A stretch of 64,000 nucleotides of DNA from Streptomyces roseus (lineage in GTDB: Bacteria; Actinomycetota; Actinomycetes; Streptomycetales; Streptomycetaceae). Below, piece by piece: positions 43,298 to 52,551 of this stretch (positions are counted from its first letter, which is position 1; the number at the start of each line of letters is the position of its first letter). The DNA lies in NCBI RefSeq assembly GCF_001044425.1, contig NZ_LFML01000051.1:1-64000 (forward strand), in the 5' to 3' direction. Both the position numbers and the translations under genes were made by a program. The notes below the pieces were generated by a model. It searched no databases. It was not told the origin of the DNA and saw only the letters and a list, made by a program, of their open reading frames with translations.

Positions 43298-44466
43298 CGG
43301 TCCGTGGCACCGGCGGGAGCGGTCTTCAGGATCGTCTCGACGGCACGGTCGATCTCGTCCCCCGTGAGATCGGCCCGCGCGGTCAGCCGCAGCCGGGAGA
43401 TGCCGTCCGGCACCGACGGCGGACGGAAGCACCCCACGGACAGTCCCGCCCCGCGGCAGTCGGCGGCCCAGCGCAGTGCCGCCGAAGCCGACGGGGCCCG
43501 TACCGACACCACGGCCGCGTCCGGCCGGGCCGCGGTCAGGCCGGACGCGGTGAGCCGCCCGTACAGCCGCTCGGCCACCTCGCGGGCCCGGGCGGCGCGC
43601 TGCGGCTCCCGCCGGAGCAGACGCAGGCTCGCCAGCGCCGCACCCGCGGCGGCCGGCGCCAGCCCCGTGTCGAAGATGAAGGTCCGGGCCGTGTTGACCA
43701 GGTGCCGGATCACCTTGGCCGGCCCGAGCACGGCCCCGCCCTGGCTGCCGAGGGACTTCGAGAGCGTGAGGGTGGCGACCACCCCGGGCGCGCCCGCGAG
43801 CCCGGCGGCGTGCAGGGCCCCTCGGCCGCCCTCGCCCAGGACGCCCAGCCCGTGCGCGTCGTCCACGACCAGGGCCGCGCCCCGCTCCCGGCAGGCGGCG
43901 GCGTACGCGGCGAGCGGGGCGGCGTCCCCGTCCACGGAGAACACCGAGTCGCTGACCAGCAGCGCCCGGCCCCCGTGCGTGGCGAGCGTCTTGCGCGCGG
44001 CCTCCGGATCGGAGTGCGGGACCACTTCGACCGCGGCCCGCGAGAGCCGGCAGCCGTCCACGATCGAGGCGTGGTTGCCGGCGTCGGAGACGACGAGGGT
44101 GCCGCGGTCGCTGAGCGCGGTGACGGCCGCCAGGTTGGCGGCGTAGCCGGAGGACAGGACGAGCGCGGCCTCGAATCCGCAGAACCGCGCGAGCTCGCGC
44201 TCGAGCTCCGCATGAAGCTCGGTCGTACCGGTCACCAGACGTGATCCAGTGGCCCCCGCCCCCCACCGCTCGGCCGCCTCGCGCGCGCCGCGTACGGTCT
44301 CCGGGTGGCGGGACAGGCCGAGGTAGTCGTTGCTCGCCAGGTCCAGCAGCGGCGAGGAGGCCGGGCGGGGGCGCAGCGTCCGGACGAGTCCGGCCTGCTC
44401 ACGGGCCCGCTCCGCGTCGTCGATCCAGGCGAACACGTCATCGGGTTCGGGGCTGTGCTGGCTCAT
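43294..44466 (-). CDS. bioF: 8-amino-7-oxononanoate synthase
   Basis: BioF condenses pimeloyl-ACP (or -CoA) with alanine, the first committed ring-building step of biotin synthesis. The 390-residue PLP enzyme has SNDYLGLSRHP, GTGSR-like GATGSRLVTG, VDDAHGLGVLG and the PLP lysine Lys237 in TLSKSLGSQGG. It is divergent from bioB and convergent with the DUF397 gene. The 156-bp bioF/bioB interval should hold the control region for all biotin genes here. Confidence 0.95.
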   Translation of the reverse strand: MSQHSPEPDDVFAWIDDAERAREQAGLVRTLRPRPASSPLLDLASNDYLGLSRHPETVRGAREAAERWGAGATGSRLVTGTTELHAELERELARFCGFEAALVLSSGYAANLAAVTALSDRGTLVVSDAGNHASIVDGCRLSRAAVEVVPHSDPEAARKTLATHGGRALLVSDSVFSVDGDAAPLAAYAAACRERGAALVVDDAHGLGVLGEGGRGALHAAGLAGAPGVVATLTLSKSLGSQGGAVLGPAKVIRHLVNTARTFIFDTGLAPAAAGAALASLRLLRREPQRAARAREVAERLYGRLTASGLTAARPDAAVVSVRAPSASAALRWAADCRGAGLSVGCFRPPSVPDGISRLRLTARADLTGDEIDRAVETILKTAPAGATDR

Positions 44467-44537
44467 CGGCGGGTCCTCGTTTTTTGTCGGCAGTCCACAG
44501 ACCTGCCTGACCCTAACGGCCGCCACTTGAGTGCCAG

Positions 44538-44553
44538 GTGTGGCGATCCACAC
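44538..44553. promoter_or_regulatory. Inverted repeat in the bioF/bioB control region
   Basis: GTGTGG and CCACAC form a perfect dyad around CGAT. It lies 72 bp before the bioF start and 70 bp before the bioB start, almost midway. It is the best operator candidate for the divergent biotin genes. The regulator is not in the window. Confidence 0.45.
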
Positions 44554-44622
44554 ACTCCGTTCCGGCCATGTTGTGCGATCTCTCCTTGGCCGGGAGTGCT
44601 CGTGTAGTCCAGGATCGGCGTC

Positions 44623-45876
44623 ATGGACCTGCTGAACACCCTGGTGGACAAGGGGCTGCGGCGCGAGCTGCCGACCCGCGAAGAGGCACTCGCCGTACTG
44701 GCGACCTCTGACGACGAACTGCTCGACGTGGTGGCCGCGGCCGGCAAGGTGCGCCGCCAGTGGTTCGGGCGTCGGGTCAAGCTGAACTACCTGGTCAACC
44801 TGAAATCGGGCCTCTGCCCCGAGGACTGCTCCTACTGCTCCCAGCGCCTGGGATCGAAGGCGGAGATCCTCAAGTACACGTGGCTGAAACCGGACGAGGC
44901 CTCGCAGGCCGCCGCGGCCGGTGTCGCGGGCGGCGCCAAGCGCGTGTGCCTGGTGGCGAGCGGGCGCGGTCCGACCGACCGCGACGTGGAACGCGTCGGC
45001 AAGACGATCGAGGCGATCAAGGAGCAGAACGAGGGCGTCGAGGTCTGCGCCTGCCTCGGTCTGCTGTCGGACGGCCAGGCCGAGCGTCTGAAGGACGCGG
45101 GTGCCGATGCCTACAACCACAACCTCAACACCTCCGAGGCCACATACGGCCAGATCACCAAGACCCACACCTACGCAGACCGTGTCGACACGGTGCAAAA
45201 GGCGCACGCGGCGGGCCTGTCGGCCTGCTCCGGTCTGATCGCGGGCATGGGCGAGAGCGACGAGGACCTGGTCGACGTCGTCTACTCGCTGCGCGAGCTG
45301 GACTCGGACTCGGTGCCGGTCAACTTCCTCATCCCCTTCGAGGGCACCCCGCTGGCCAAGGAGTGGAACCTCACCCCGCAGCGCTGCCTGCGGATCCTGG
45401 CGATGGTCCGGTTCGTCTGCCCCGACGTGGAGGTCCGGATCGCCGGCGGCCGCGAGGTGCACCTGCGCTCGATGCAGCCGCTCGCGCTGAACATCGCCAA
45501 CTCCATCTTCCTCGGCGACTACCTCACCAGTGAGGGCCAGGCCGGCCAGGCCGACCTCGACATGATCGCGGACGCCGGTTTCGAGGTGGAGGGCGCCGGT
45601 ACGACGACCCTGCCGGCGCACCGCGCGGACGCGCTCGCCGCGGCCCGGTCCGCGGCGGCCCAGGGCCCGTGCGGCTCCTCGGCGGCCGAGGCGGGCTGCG
45701 GTTCGGCGTGCGGCGGCTGCTCGGGGCACGGGCACGAGGCCGTTGCGGCGCAGGCATCGGCACCCGAGCCGGCCGCGGTTCCCCAGCCGGCCCAGGCCCC
45801 GGCCGGCGAGGTCCGCTCGGACCTGGTGGCGGTCCGCCGCCGGGGCGCGGGAACGGACCTCGCCCCCAATGCCTGA
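44623..45876 (+). CDS. bioB: Biotin synthase
   Basis: BioB is the radical-SAM enzyme that inserts sulfur into dethiobiotin. The CxxxCxxC [4Fe-4S] motif is at Cys65, Cys69 and Cys72 ([12 protein letters not shown]). YNHNLNTSE and the later [10 protein letters not shown], holding the auxiliary-cluster arginine, are also present. At 417 residues it is about 70 longer than most BioB proteins. The extra C-terminal tail is Ala/Pro-rich and has a cysteine cluster ([19 protein letters not shown]). It overlaps bioA by 8 bp, so bioBAD is an operon. Confidence 0.96.
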   Translation: MDLLNTLVDKGLRRELPTREEALAVLATSDDELLDVVAAAGKVRRQWFGRRVKLNYLVNLKSGLCPEDCSYCSQRLGSKAEILKYTWLKPDEASQAAAAGVAGGAKRVCLVASGRGPTDRDVERVGKTIEAIKEQNEGVEVCACLGLLSDGQAERLKDAGADAYNHNLNTSEATYGQITKTHTYADRVDTVQKAHAAGLSACSGLIAGMGESDEDLVDVVYSLRELDSDSVPVNFLIPFEGTPLAKEWNLTPQRCLRILAMVRFVCPDVEVRIAGGREVHLRSMQPLALNIANSIFLGDYLTSEGQAGQADLDMIADAGFEVEGAGTTTLPAHRADALAAARSAAAQGPCGSSAAEAGCGSACGGCSGHGHEAVAAQASAPEPAAVPQPAQAPAGEVRSDLVAVRRRGAGTDLAPNA

Positions 45877-47182
45877 TCAGCACCACCCGCTGCCGGCCGC
45901 GGAGCTGCTCGCGCTGGACCGGCAGCACGTCTGGCACCCGTACGGTCCGATGCCCGGGCGGCAGGAGCCCTTGGTGATCTCCTCCGCCTCGGGCGTCCGG
46001 CTGCGGCTGGCCGAGCCCTCGCAGGGGCAGGACGAGCTGGTCGACGGCATGTCCTCCTGGTGGTCGGCCATCCACGGGTACAACCACCCGGCACTGAACG
46101 AGGCCGTGACCGACCAACTCGGCCGGATGTCACACGTGATGTTCGGCGGGCTCACCCACGAGCCCGCCGTCCGCCTCGCCACCCGGCTGGTCGAGATCAC
46201 CCCGCCCGGTCTGGAGCACGTCTTCCTCGCCGACTCGGGATCGGTGTCGGTCGAGGTCGCGGTGAAGATGTGCCTGCAGTACTGGCGTTCCACCGGCCGG
46301 TCCGGCAAGACCAGGCTGCTGACCTGGCGCGGCGGCTACCACGGGGACACCTGGACGCCGATGGGCGTCTGCGACCCCGAGGGCGGCATGCACGAGCTCT
46401 GGTCGGGGATCCTCCCGCAGCAGCTCTTCGCGGACGTCCCGCCGAGCGGGTTCGACGCGCCCGTGGACCCCGCGTACGCCGACCACCTGCGCTCCCTGCT
46501 CGCCGCGCACGCGGACGAGCTGGCCGCGGTGATCGTGGAACCGGTGGTGCAGGGCGCGGGCGGCATGCGCTTCCACCACCCCGGATACCTGCGGGTGCTG
46601 CGCGAACTGTGCGACGAGTACGACGTGCTGCTCGTCCTGGACGAGATCGCGACGGGCTTCGGCCGCACCGGCGCCCTGTTCGCGGCGGACCATGCCGGGA
46701 TCACTCCGGACGTGATGTGCCTCGGCAAGTCCCTGACCGGCGGCTACCTCACGCTGGCCGCCACCTTGTGCACGGAGCGGGTGGCGAACGGGATCTCCCG
46801 CGGCGCCGTCCCGATCCTGGCCCACGGTCCGACCTTCATGGGCAACCCGCTCGCCACGGCCGTGGCTCTGGCCTCGATCGACCTGCTCCTCGGACAGGAC
46901 TGGCAGCGCGAGGTCAAGCGCATCGAGGCGGGTCTGTCGCAGGGCCTGGCCCCGGCCCGGGAGCTGCCCGGCGTGCGGGACGTACGGGTGCTGGGCGCGA
47001 TCGGCGTGGTCCAGCTGACGCACGAGGTCGACGTGGCCGCGGCGACCCGGGCCGCGGTCCGCGAGGGCGTGTGGATACGCCCCTTCCGGGACCTGATCTA
47101 CGTGATGCCGCCGTTCGTCACGGGCGACGCCGACGTGGCCCGCATCTGCCGCGCGGTGTGCGCGGCCGCGCAGGAGGGCTGA
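45869..47182 (+). CDS. bioA: Adenosylmethionine-8-amino-7-oxononanoate aminotransferase
   Basis: BioA makes 7,8-diaminopelargonate using S-adenosylmethionine as amino donor. The 437-residue class III aminotransferase has [35 protein letters not shown] and the PLP lysine Lys287 in [14 protein letters not shown] 45869 lies 8 bp inside the end of bioB and matches the usual BioA N terminus; longer frames upstream are not needed. It is followed after 1 bp by bioD. Confidence 0.96.
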   Translation: MPDQHHPLPAAELLALDRQHVWHPYGPMPGRQEPLVISSASGVRLRLAEPSQGQDELVDGMSSWWSAIHGYNHPALNEAVTDQLGRMSHVMFGGLTHEPAVRLATRLVEITPPGLEHVFLADSGSVSVEVAVKMCLQYWRSTGRSGKTRLLTWRGGYHGDTWTPMGVCDPEGGMHELWSGILPQQLFADVPPSGFDAPVDPAYADHLRSLLAAHADELAAVIVEPVVQGAGGMRFHHPGYLRVLRELCDEYDVLLVLDEIATGFGRTGALFAADHAGITPDVMCLGKSLTGGYLTLAATLCTERVANGISRGAVPILAHGPTFMGNPLATAVALASIDLLLGQDWQREVKRIEAGLSQGLAPARELPGVRDVRVLGAIGVVQLTHEVDVAAATRAAVREGVWIRPFRDLIYVMPPFVTGDADVARICRAVCAAAQEG

Positions 47183-47183
47183 C

Positions 47184-47903
47184 ATGACGGTATTGATGGT
47201 CTCGGGCACGGGCACGGAGATCGGCAAGACGGTGGTCACGGCGGCGGTCGCGGCTTCCGCGGTGGCGGCGGGCCGCTCGGTGGCGGTCCTGAAACCGGCT
47301 CAGACGGGTATGGAACCGGGTGCTCCGGGCGACGCGGCGGAGGTGGTCCGCCTCGCGGGCCCCTCGGTCACGGCGAGGGAACTGGCGCGGTATCCGGAAC
47401 CGTTGGCCCCGGACACGGCGGCCCGCCGGGCCGGGCTGCCGACGCTCTCCCCCCGCGAGATCGCGGACGCGGCGCGCGAGCTGTCGCGCTCCCACGACCT
47501 GGTCCTGGTGGAGGGGGCGGGCGGGCTGCTGGTCCGCTTCGACGAGGCCGGCCACACCCTGGCCGACGCCGCCCGCCTGCTCGACGCCCCCGTCCTGGTG
47601 GTCACCCCGCCGGCCCTCGGCACCCTCAACTCCACGACGCTGACGGCGGAAGCCCTCCGGGCGCGCGGCCTGGCGTCGCCCGGCGTGGTCATCGGCAGCT
47701 GGCCGGCGGAGCCGGACCTGGCCTGCCGCTGCAACCTGGCGGACCTCCCGTCGTCCTCGGGGCTCCCGCTGCTGGGCGTCGTGCCCGAGTCCTCGGGATC
47801 CCTGTCCCCGGAGGACTTCCGCGCGGCGGCCCCGACGTGGCTCGGTCCCGACCTCTCGGGCTCGTGGTCGCCGGAGTCCTTCCTGACGGCCTGGCAGCCC
47901 TGA
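47184..47903 (+). CDS. bioD: Dethiobiotin synthetase
   Basis: BioD closes the ureido ring of dethiobiotin with CO2 and ATP. The 239-residue protein has the P-loop [11 protein letters not shown] (Lys15), the substrate-binding lysine in LKPAQTG and [13 protein letters not shown] lies 6 bp before the ATG, at the end of bioA. It is the last gene of bioBAD and is followed by a very strong hairpin. Confidence 0.95.
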   Translation: MTVLMVSGTGTEIGKTVVTAAVAASAVAAGRSVAVLKPAQTGMEPGAPGDAAEVVRLAGPSVTARELARYPEPLAPDTAARRAGLPTLSPREIADAARELSRSHDLVLVEGAGGLLVRFDEAGHTLADAARLLDAPVLVVTPPALGTLNSTTLTAEALRARGLASPGVVIGSWPAEPDLACRCNLADLPSSSGLPLLGVVPESSGSLSPEDFRAAAPTWLGPDLSGSWSPESFLTAWQP

Positions 47904-47917
47904 GCGGTGGGTCGACG

Positions 47918-47963
47918 GCCCCGCGGTGGCCACTGACCCGTGGGTCAGTGGCCACCGCGGGGC
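47918..47963. terminator. 46-nt near-perfect hairpin between bioD and the lipoprotein gene
   Basis: Two 22-nt arms (47918-47939 and 47942-47963) are exact reverse complements around GT. They run GCCCCGCGGTGGCC... on the left and ...GGCCACCGCGGGGC on the right. It lies 14 bp after bioD, and the stop codon of the convergent gene is in the right arm. It is an ideal bidirectional terminator. Confidence 0.85.
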
Positions 47964-48562
47964 TCGCGGCATCCGCCCTCCACGTAGACGGCGTGCGCCT
48001 GCACGCTCAGCGGCGGGGTCAGATGCCCCGTCACGCACGGCCCGCTCTCCGGGATCGACAGCACGAACGAGACGTCGCCCGCGCTCGACCCGTACACGTC
48101 CCCGGCCTGCGGCGCGTAACCCATCCCGGCCAGCAGCGCGCTGAGCTCCTGCGCCGTCCGCGGTGCGCCCTTGCCCTCGGAGCCGTCCAGCGCCGCCCTG
48201 ATCCGGGCGGCGTGCGCATCGCCCCGGCACCGGGCCGCGGGCGTGAGAGTGCCCTGCTGCTTGTACCCGTGGTTCTCCGCGTACTTGCGCGCCTCGGGGT
48301 CCGTGGGCAGGCCCTCCGGCACGGCCGACCGGCTCGGGAGGACGGTCGCCTTCCCCGCGCACGCCGCGGCCACCTGGGGGAAGAGCGCGTCGTGGCGGGC
48401 CACCGCGGCCGCCGCCTCGGCGGCGTAGTCCGGGGCCGGGCTGCGGGACGGGAGCGGGGACGGGGCCGCGGCGCTCCCCGGCACCTTGGTGCCGCAGGCG
48501 GCCAGGACCAGCAGTCCTGCGGCGAGCAGCACCGCACCCGCGGGGGTCGTACGGGACGTCAC
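47945..48562 (-). CDS. Secreted lipoprotein of unknown function
   Basis: GTG 48562 follows GGAG and begins a lipoprotein signal peptide (AGAVLLAAGLLVLAAC) with the lipobox Cys; the longer frame to 48625 lacks such a start. The mature 185 or so residues start with a Ser/Pro-rich linker. They contain paired cysteines (VAAACAGK, AARCRGD, GPCVTGH and EGGCREP) that may form two disulfides. No family with known function is recognised. Its stop codon lies in the bioD hairpin. Confidence 0.7.
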   Translation of the reverse strand: MTSRTTPAGAVLLAAGLLVLAACGTKVPGSAAAPSPLPSRSPAPDYAAEAAAAVARHDALFPQVAAACAGKATVLPSRSAVPEGLPTDPEARKYAENHGYKQQGTLTPAARCRGDAHAARIRAALDGSEGKGAPRTAQELSALLAGMGYAPQAGDVYGSSAGDVSFVLSIPESGPCVTGHLTPPLSVQAHAVYVEGGCREPRGGH

Positions 48563-48772
48563 GGGGTCTCCGCTCTCGAATCCTGCGATCAGCCGATTGT
48601 CGTCACCGCGCCGCGCCGGGCACATGAGTACGCGTACTCAGAGGGCGGGCCGCGCGCCGGTCACCCGCGGGGACCGGTTACGGGCGTCCCGGCGGGGAAC
48701 ACGCCGGGCAGGCCCATCCGCCCATCGCCCCGTCCCCCGCCCTGCCCGTCGCCCTTCACCCGGAGGTCCGCC

Positions 48773-49438
48773 ATGCCCTCACCGCGCCGCGACCCGGACT
48801 CCGTCGGCCATCCGCTCTTCGCCCGGTTCTACGCCCGGTTCAGCACCGCCGCCGACACCCGCGGCGGCGTACGCGATCTCCGTCGTGAACTCCTGCACGG
48901 AGCGTCGGGCCGCGTCATCGAGGTCGGGGCGGGCAACGGCCTGAACTTCGCCCACTACCCGCGCGCCGTCTCCGAGGTCGTCGCCGTCGAGCCGGAGCGC
49001 CGCCTTCGCCGGCTCGCCGCCGACGCCGCCCTGCGCGCCGAACTCCCGGTCGATCTCGTGCCGGGGGTCGCCGAGGCCCTGCCGGTCAAGAGCGAGGCCT
49101 TCGACGTCGCCGTGGCCTCCCTGGTGCTGTGCACCGTACGGGACCTGCCGCGCGCGCTCTCGGAACTCCACCGGGTGCTGCGCCCGGACGCGAAGCTGCG
49201 CTTCCTCGAACACGGCCGCGCGCCCGGCGCCGGCATGGCCGCCGTCCAGCGGACGCTGGACCGGACCCTGTGGCCCCGCCTCTTCGGCGGGTGCCACACC
49301 GCCCGGGACCCTGCCGCCGCGATCGAGGACGCCGGGTTCCGGATCACCTCGTCCCGTACCTTCCGCCTGCCGGAGCACGGGCCGGCCCTCCCGATCTCGT
49401 ACTGCGTGATCGGTACGGCGCGCCGCGGTCCCGCGTAG
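48773..49438 (+). CDS. Class I SAM-dependent methyltransferase
   Basis: CGGAGG lies 6 bp before the ATG. The 221-residue product has the SAM-binding motif I VIEVGAGNGLNFAHYP, the acidic motif II VVAVEPERRL and the later VASLVLCTVRDLPRALSELHRVLRP region. It resembles small UbiE/phosphatidylethanolamine-methyltransferase-like enzymes. The substrate is unknown, and the neighbours give no clue. Confidence 0.82.
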   Translation: MPSPRRDPDSVGHPLFARFYARFSTAADTRGGVRDLRRELLHGASGRVIEVGAGNGLNFAHYPRAVSEVVAVEPERRLRRLAADAALRAELPVDLVPGVAEALPVKSEAFDVAVASLVLCTVRDLPRALSELHRVLRPDAKLRFLEHGRAPGAGMAAVQRTLDRTLWPRLFGGCHTARDPAAAIEDAGFRITSSRTFRLPEHGPALPISYCVIGTARRGPA

Positions 49439-49482
49439 CCCTCGGCCCTCGCAGGATCCGCGCGCGATCTCCGGGCCGGTCC

Positions 49483-49905
49483 TCAGACCAGCGGCTTGAC
49501 CCAGCGCGTCCAGTGGTCCTCGGGGTGGTAGCCGCCCGCGGCCCACGCCACCTGCGCCCGCTCGTTGCGGTCCAGCACCATCGCGTCCGCGCGCCGTCCG
49601 CCGAGCTCGCGGAATCGCTCCTCCGCGGCGGCCAGCAGCGCGGATCCGATGCCCCGGCGGCGGTGGTCCGGGTGCACCGCCAGCCGGTAGAGGTGGCAGC
49701 GCCAGCCGTCGAAGCCCGCGATCACGGTGCCGACCAGTTCACCCTCGCGCCGGGCGAGCAGCAGGGCGTGCGGATCGCGGGCGTGGAGGCGCTCGACCCC
49801 GGCGAGGTCGTCACTGATACTCGTTCCCTCTGCGGCCGTCTTCCAGAAGTCGAGCACGGTGGTGAGGTCGGCGACGGACGCGGGACCGATGTGAAGATCA
49901 CTCAT
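49483..49905 (-). CDS. GNAT family N-acetyltransferase
   Basis: This 140-residue GCN5-related acetyltransferase has the acetyl-CoA motif A LYRLAVHPDHRRRGIGSALL and a C-terminal motif B around ADAMVLDRNERAQVAWAAGGY. It transfers acetyl groups to an unknown amine. Family-typical length and a complete motif A support a working enzyme. It is convergent with the methyltransferase gene. Confidence 0.85.
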   Translation of the reverse strand: MSDLHIGPASVADLTTVLDFWKTAAEGTSISDDLAGVERLHARDPHALLLARREGELVGTVIAGFDGWRCHLYRLAVHPDHRRRGIGSALLAAAEERFRELGGRRADAMVLDRNERAQVAWAAGGYHPEDHWTRWVKPLV

Positions 49906-50019
49906 GGCGGGATCCCATCATCCGGTGGCACCCGCCAAAAAAATCATCCAGCTTCTTTGCCTTTCCTTTACTATGGTGACCGGCAGTCGGCCCACCCCGA
50001 GCCGATCCGAACGAAAGGT

Positions 50020-50103
50020 GTGAGCGTCCGCCCATGGGCGAGCCCCCCAGTACCCGATATCGCGCGACACCCCTCCTCCTGGCTGATCATGGGACGGAGG
50101 TGA
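50020..50103 (+). CDS. Possible Pro-rich leader peptide before the CorC-like gene
   Basis: A 27-codon ORF (GTG start) encodes a peptide with five prolines (VSVRPWASPPVPDIARHP at its start). Its TGA lies within the GGAGGTGA ribosome site of the CorC-like gene, 7 bp before that ATG. The frame is also open further upstream as a shadow of another gene, and the ribosome site for this GTG is poor. It is offered only as a candidate regulatory ORF. Confidence 0.25.
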   Translation: MSVRPWASPPVPDIARHPSSWLIMGRR

Positions 50104-50110
50104 CCGACCG

Positions 50111-51460
50111 ATGACCGAAGTGCTCCTGCTCCTCGTGGCGCTGCTGCTCTGCCTTGCCTGCGGCGCTTTCGTCGCGGCCGAGTTCTCGCTGACCACCGTC
50201 GAGCGCAGTGAGCTCGAACAGGCCGCCGAACGGGGTGAGCGCGGGGCCGAGAGCGCCCTCATGGCCGTCCGGAGCCTGACGTTCCAGCTCTCCGGAGCCC
50301 AGCTCGGCATCACCGTGACCGGCCTGGTCATCGGCATGATCTCCAAGCCCTCGATCGCCGCCCTGCTCCAGGGCCCCTTCGAGGCCATCGGACTGTCGGC
50401 CGGCGCCGCCTCCTCCACCGCCCTGATCCTCGGCACCGTGCTGTCGACCGTCGTCCTGATGGTCGTCGGCGAGCTGGTGCCCAAGAACTGGGCGATCTCC
50501 TCCCCGCTGGCCATCGCCAAACGCGTGGCCACCACGCAGCGTGTCTTCACCCGCGCGTTCCGGCCGTTCATCAGCCACCTGAACTCCACGGCGAACCACA
50601 TGGTCCGCCGGCTCGGCATGGAGCCGGCCGAGGAGCTGGCCTCCGCCCGCAGCCCGCAGGAGCTGGTGGCGCTGGCCCGGCACTCCGCGAAGGCGGGCGC
50701 GCTGGAGAAGGACACCGCCGAGCTGTTCGTACGGACCCTGAACCTGGCCGACCTGACCGCCGAGAACGTCATGACCCCGCGGGTCCAGGTCACGGCCCTC
50801 GATGTGCAGGCCACCGCCGAGGACGTGGCGAACGCGACGCTCGCGACCGGCCTGTCCCGCTTCCCCGTCTACCGGGGCAGCCTCGACACCGTCGTCGGGA
50901 CCGTCCACATCAAGGACGTGCTCGCGCTGCCCGCCGAGGAGCGCCGCCGCCACCCCGTCTCCCGGCTGCTGCGCGATCCGCTGCTGGTACCCGAGTCGCT
51001 GACCGTGGACCGGCTGCTGGACCTGCTGTCCGGCCGCCAGACGATGGCCGTGGTGATCGACGAGTACGGCGGCACGGCCGGCGTGGTCACCCTGGAGGAC
51101 ATCGTCGAGGAGGTCGTCGGCGAGGTGCGCGACGAACACGACCCGCACGAGACCTCCGATCTGGCCCCGGCCGGTACGGACGCCTCCGGGCGCCGCCTGT
51201 ACTCCGCCGACGGCTCCGTGCGCACCGACCAGCTGGAGCGGATCGGACTGCGCGTCCCGGACGGCCCGTACGAGACCCTCGCCGGGCTGATGGCGACGGA
51301 GCTGGGCCGGATCCCGGCCGTCGGCGACAGCATGGAGCTGGCCGGCTGGCAGCTCGACGTACAGGACGCGAGCGGCCGGCGGGCCGCGCGGGTGCTGCTG
51401 CGCGCCCCGGCCGACCCTTCACAGGACTCGTCGGACCAGGGCGGGGAGGGGGCCCGATGA
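50111..51460 (+). CDS. CorC/CNNM-like (hemolysin family) membrane protein
   Basis: GGAGGTGA precedes the ATG. The 449-residue protein has an N-terminal DUF21 membrane domain (about residues 1-180, four hydrophobic segments, with LGITVTGLVIGMI and GELVPKNWAI). Two CBS domains follow (NVMTPRVQVTAL and MAVVIDEYGGTAGVVTLEDIVEEVVGE, given in part) and a C-terminal CorC/HlyC domain. Such proteins are linked to Mg2+ export and to cation homeostasis. It overlaps a shorter paralogue by 4 bp, so the pair may form a heteromer. Confidence 0.88.
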   Translation: MTEVLLLLVALLLCLACGAFVAAEFSLTTVERSELEQAAERGERGAESALMAVRSLTFQLSGAQLGITVTGLVIGMISKPSIAALLQGPFEAIGLSAGAASSTALILGTVLSTVVLMVVGELVPKNWAISSPLAIAKRVATTQRVFTRAFRPFISHLNSTANHMVRRLGMEPAEELASARSPQELVALARHSAKAGALEKDTAELFVRTLNLADLTAENVMTPRVQVTALDVQATAEDVANATLATGLSRFPVYRGSLDTVVGTVHIKDVLALPAEERRRHPVSRLLRDPLLVPESLTVDRLLDLLSGRQTMAVVIDEYGGTAGVVTLEDIVEEVVGEVRDEHDPHETSDLAPAGTDASGRRLYSADGSVRTDQLERIGLRVPDGPYETLAGLMATELGRIPAVGDSMELAGWQLDVQDASGRRAARVLLRAPADPSQDSSDQGGEGAR

Positions 51461-52482
51461 CGGTCATCCAACTGCTGATCGGCCTGGCGACCCTGGTCGT
51501 CAACGCCTTCTTCGTCGGCGCGGAGTTCGCGCTGATCTCGGTGCGGCGCAGCCAGATCGAACCGTACGCCGAGCAGGGCGACCGGCGGGCCCGCGCCGTG
51601 CTGTGGGCGCTGGAGCACGTGTCCGCCCTGATGGCGGCGGCCCAGCTGGGCATCACCCTGTGCACCCTGGTGCTGGGCGTGGTGGCCGAGCCGGCCATCG
51701 CGCACCTGCTGACCCCGCTGTTCGACCTCGTCGGGGTGCCTTCCGGGCTCACCCACGCCATCTCCTTCGTGGTGGCGCTGGCCCTGGCGACGTACCTGCA
51801 CATGCTCTTCGGCGAGATGGTGCCGAAGAACGTGGCCCTGGCCGAGCCGGTACGCACCGCGCTCCTGCTCGGGCCGCCGCTGGTGACCCTGACCCGGGCC
51901 CTCAGGCCGGTGATCTTCGCGATCAACGCCTTCGCCAACCTCCTGCTGCGGCTGCTGCGGGTGGAGGTGAAGGACGAGGTCGCGGCGACGTTCTCGGACG
52001 ACGAGCTGGCCCGGATCGTGAAGGACTCCAGCAACGCGGGGCTGATCGACGACCGTGCGCGCGAGCGGCTGCACGACGCCCTGGAGCTGGGCCGGCGGCC
52101 GGTCACCGATGTGGTGCTGCCGCTGGACCGGGTCGTCGTGGCCCGGGAGGGCGTCACGCCGGCGGCCCTGCAGCGCCTGGCGGCGGAGTCCGGGTACTCC
52201 CGTTTCCCGGTCCTCGACGCGCAGGGCGGGATCCTCGGATACCTGCACGTCAAGGACGCGCTGGACGCGGACGGGCCCGAGCGGGACGAGCCCTTCCCGG
52301 CGTCCGCGCTGCGCCCGATCGCCCAGGTGCGGGCGGAGACCCCGCTGGACGACGTGCTCACCGCGATGCGGCGCAGTCGGACCCACCTCGCGGCGGTCAT
52401 GGGCTCGGGCGGGACGATGACGGGCCTGGTCACCATGGAGGACGTGCTGCGCGAGCTGTTCGGCAGGTCGGCCTCCGCCTGA
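51457..52482 (+). CDS. CorC/CNNM-like (hemolysin family) membrane protein, short paralogue
   Basis: The ATG overlaps the upstream stop (ATGA), so translation is coupled. The 341-residue protein repeats the DUF21 domain (FFVGAEFALISVRRSQIEPYAEQG, seen in part, and GEMVPKNVALAEP) and two CBS domains (VTDVVLPLDRVVVA, VMGSGGTMTGLVTMEDVLRELFG in part). It lacks the C-terminal CorC/HlyC domain of its neighbour. Tandem long/short pairs of this family suggest division of labour within one transporter. A hairpin terminator follows. Confidence 0.87.
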   Translation: MTVIQLLIGLATLVVNAFFVGAEFALISVRRSQIEPYAEQGDRRARAVLWALEHVSALMAAAQLGITLCTLVLGVVAEPAIAHLLTPLFDLVGVPSGLTHAISFVVALALATYLHMLFGEMVPKNVALAEPVRTALLLGPPLVTLTRALRPVIFAINAFANLLLRLLRVEVKDEVAATFSDDELARIVKDSSNAGLIDDRARERLHDALELGRRPVTDVVLPLDRVVVAREGVTPAALQRLAAESGYSRFPVLDAQGGILGYLHVKDALDADGPERDEPFPASALRPIAQVRAETPLDDVLTAMRRSRTHLAAVMGSGGTMTGLVTMEDVLRELFGRSASA

Positions 52483-52500
52483 GGCGGCCGCGACCGCGGC

Positions 52501-52530
52501 GGTGCCCCGGCCCTGCACGGCCGGGGTACC
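52501..52530 (+). terminator. Hairpin terminator after the CorC-like pair
   Basis: GGTGCCCCGGCC pairs with GGCCGGGGTACC (12 bp, one G-T wobble) around a 6-nt loop. It lies 18 bp past the second CorC-like gene and just before the promoter of the GDSL hydrolase gene. Confidence 0.75.
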
Positions 52531-52536
52531 GCGCGG

Positions 52537-52542
52537 TAGCAT
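52537..52542 (+). promoter_or_regulatory. -10-like box directly before the GDSL hydrolase start
   Basis: TAGCAT ends 9 bp before the ATG at 52552, with no ribosome site between. Transcription would start at or near the ATG, implying a leaderless mRNA. Confidence 0.4.
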
Positions 52543-52551
52543 CGCAGCGCC

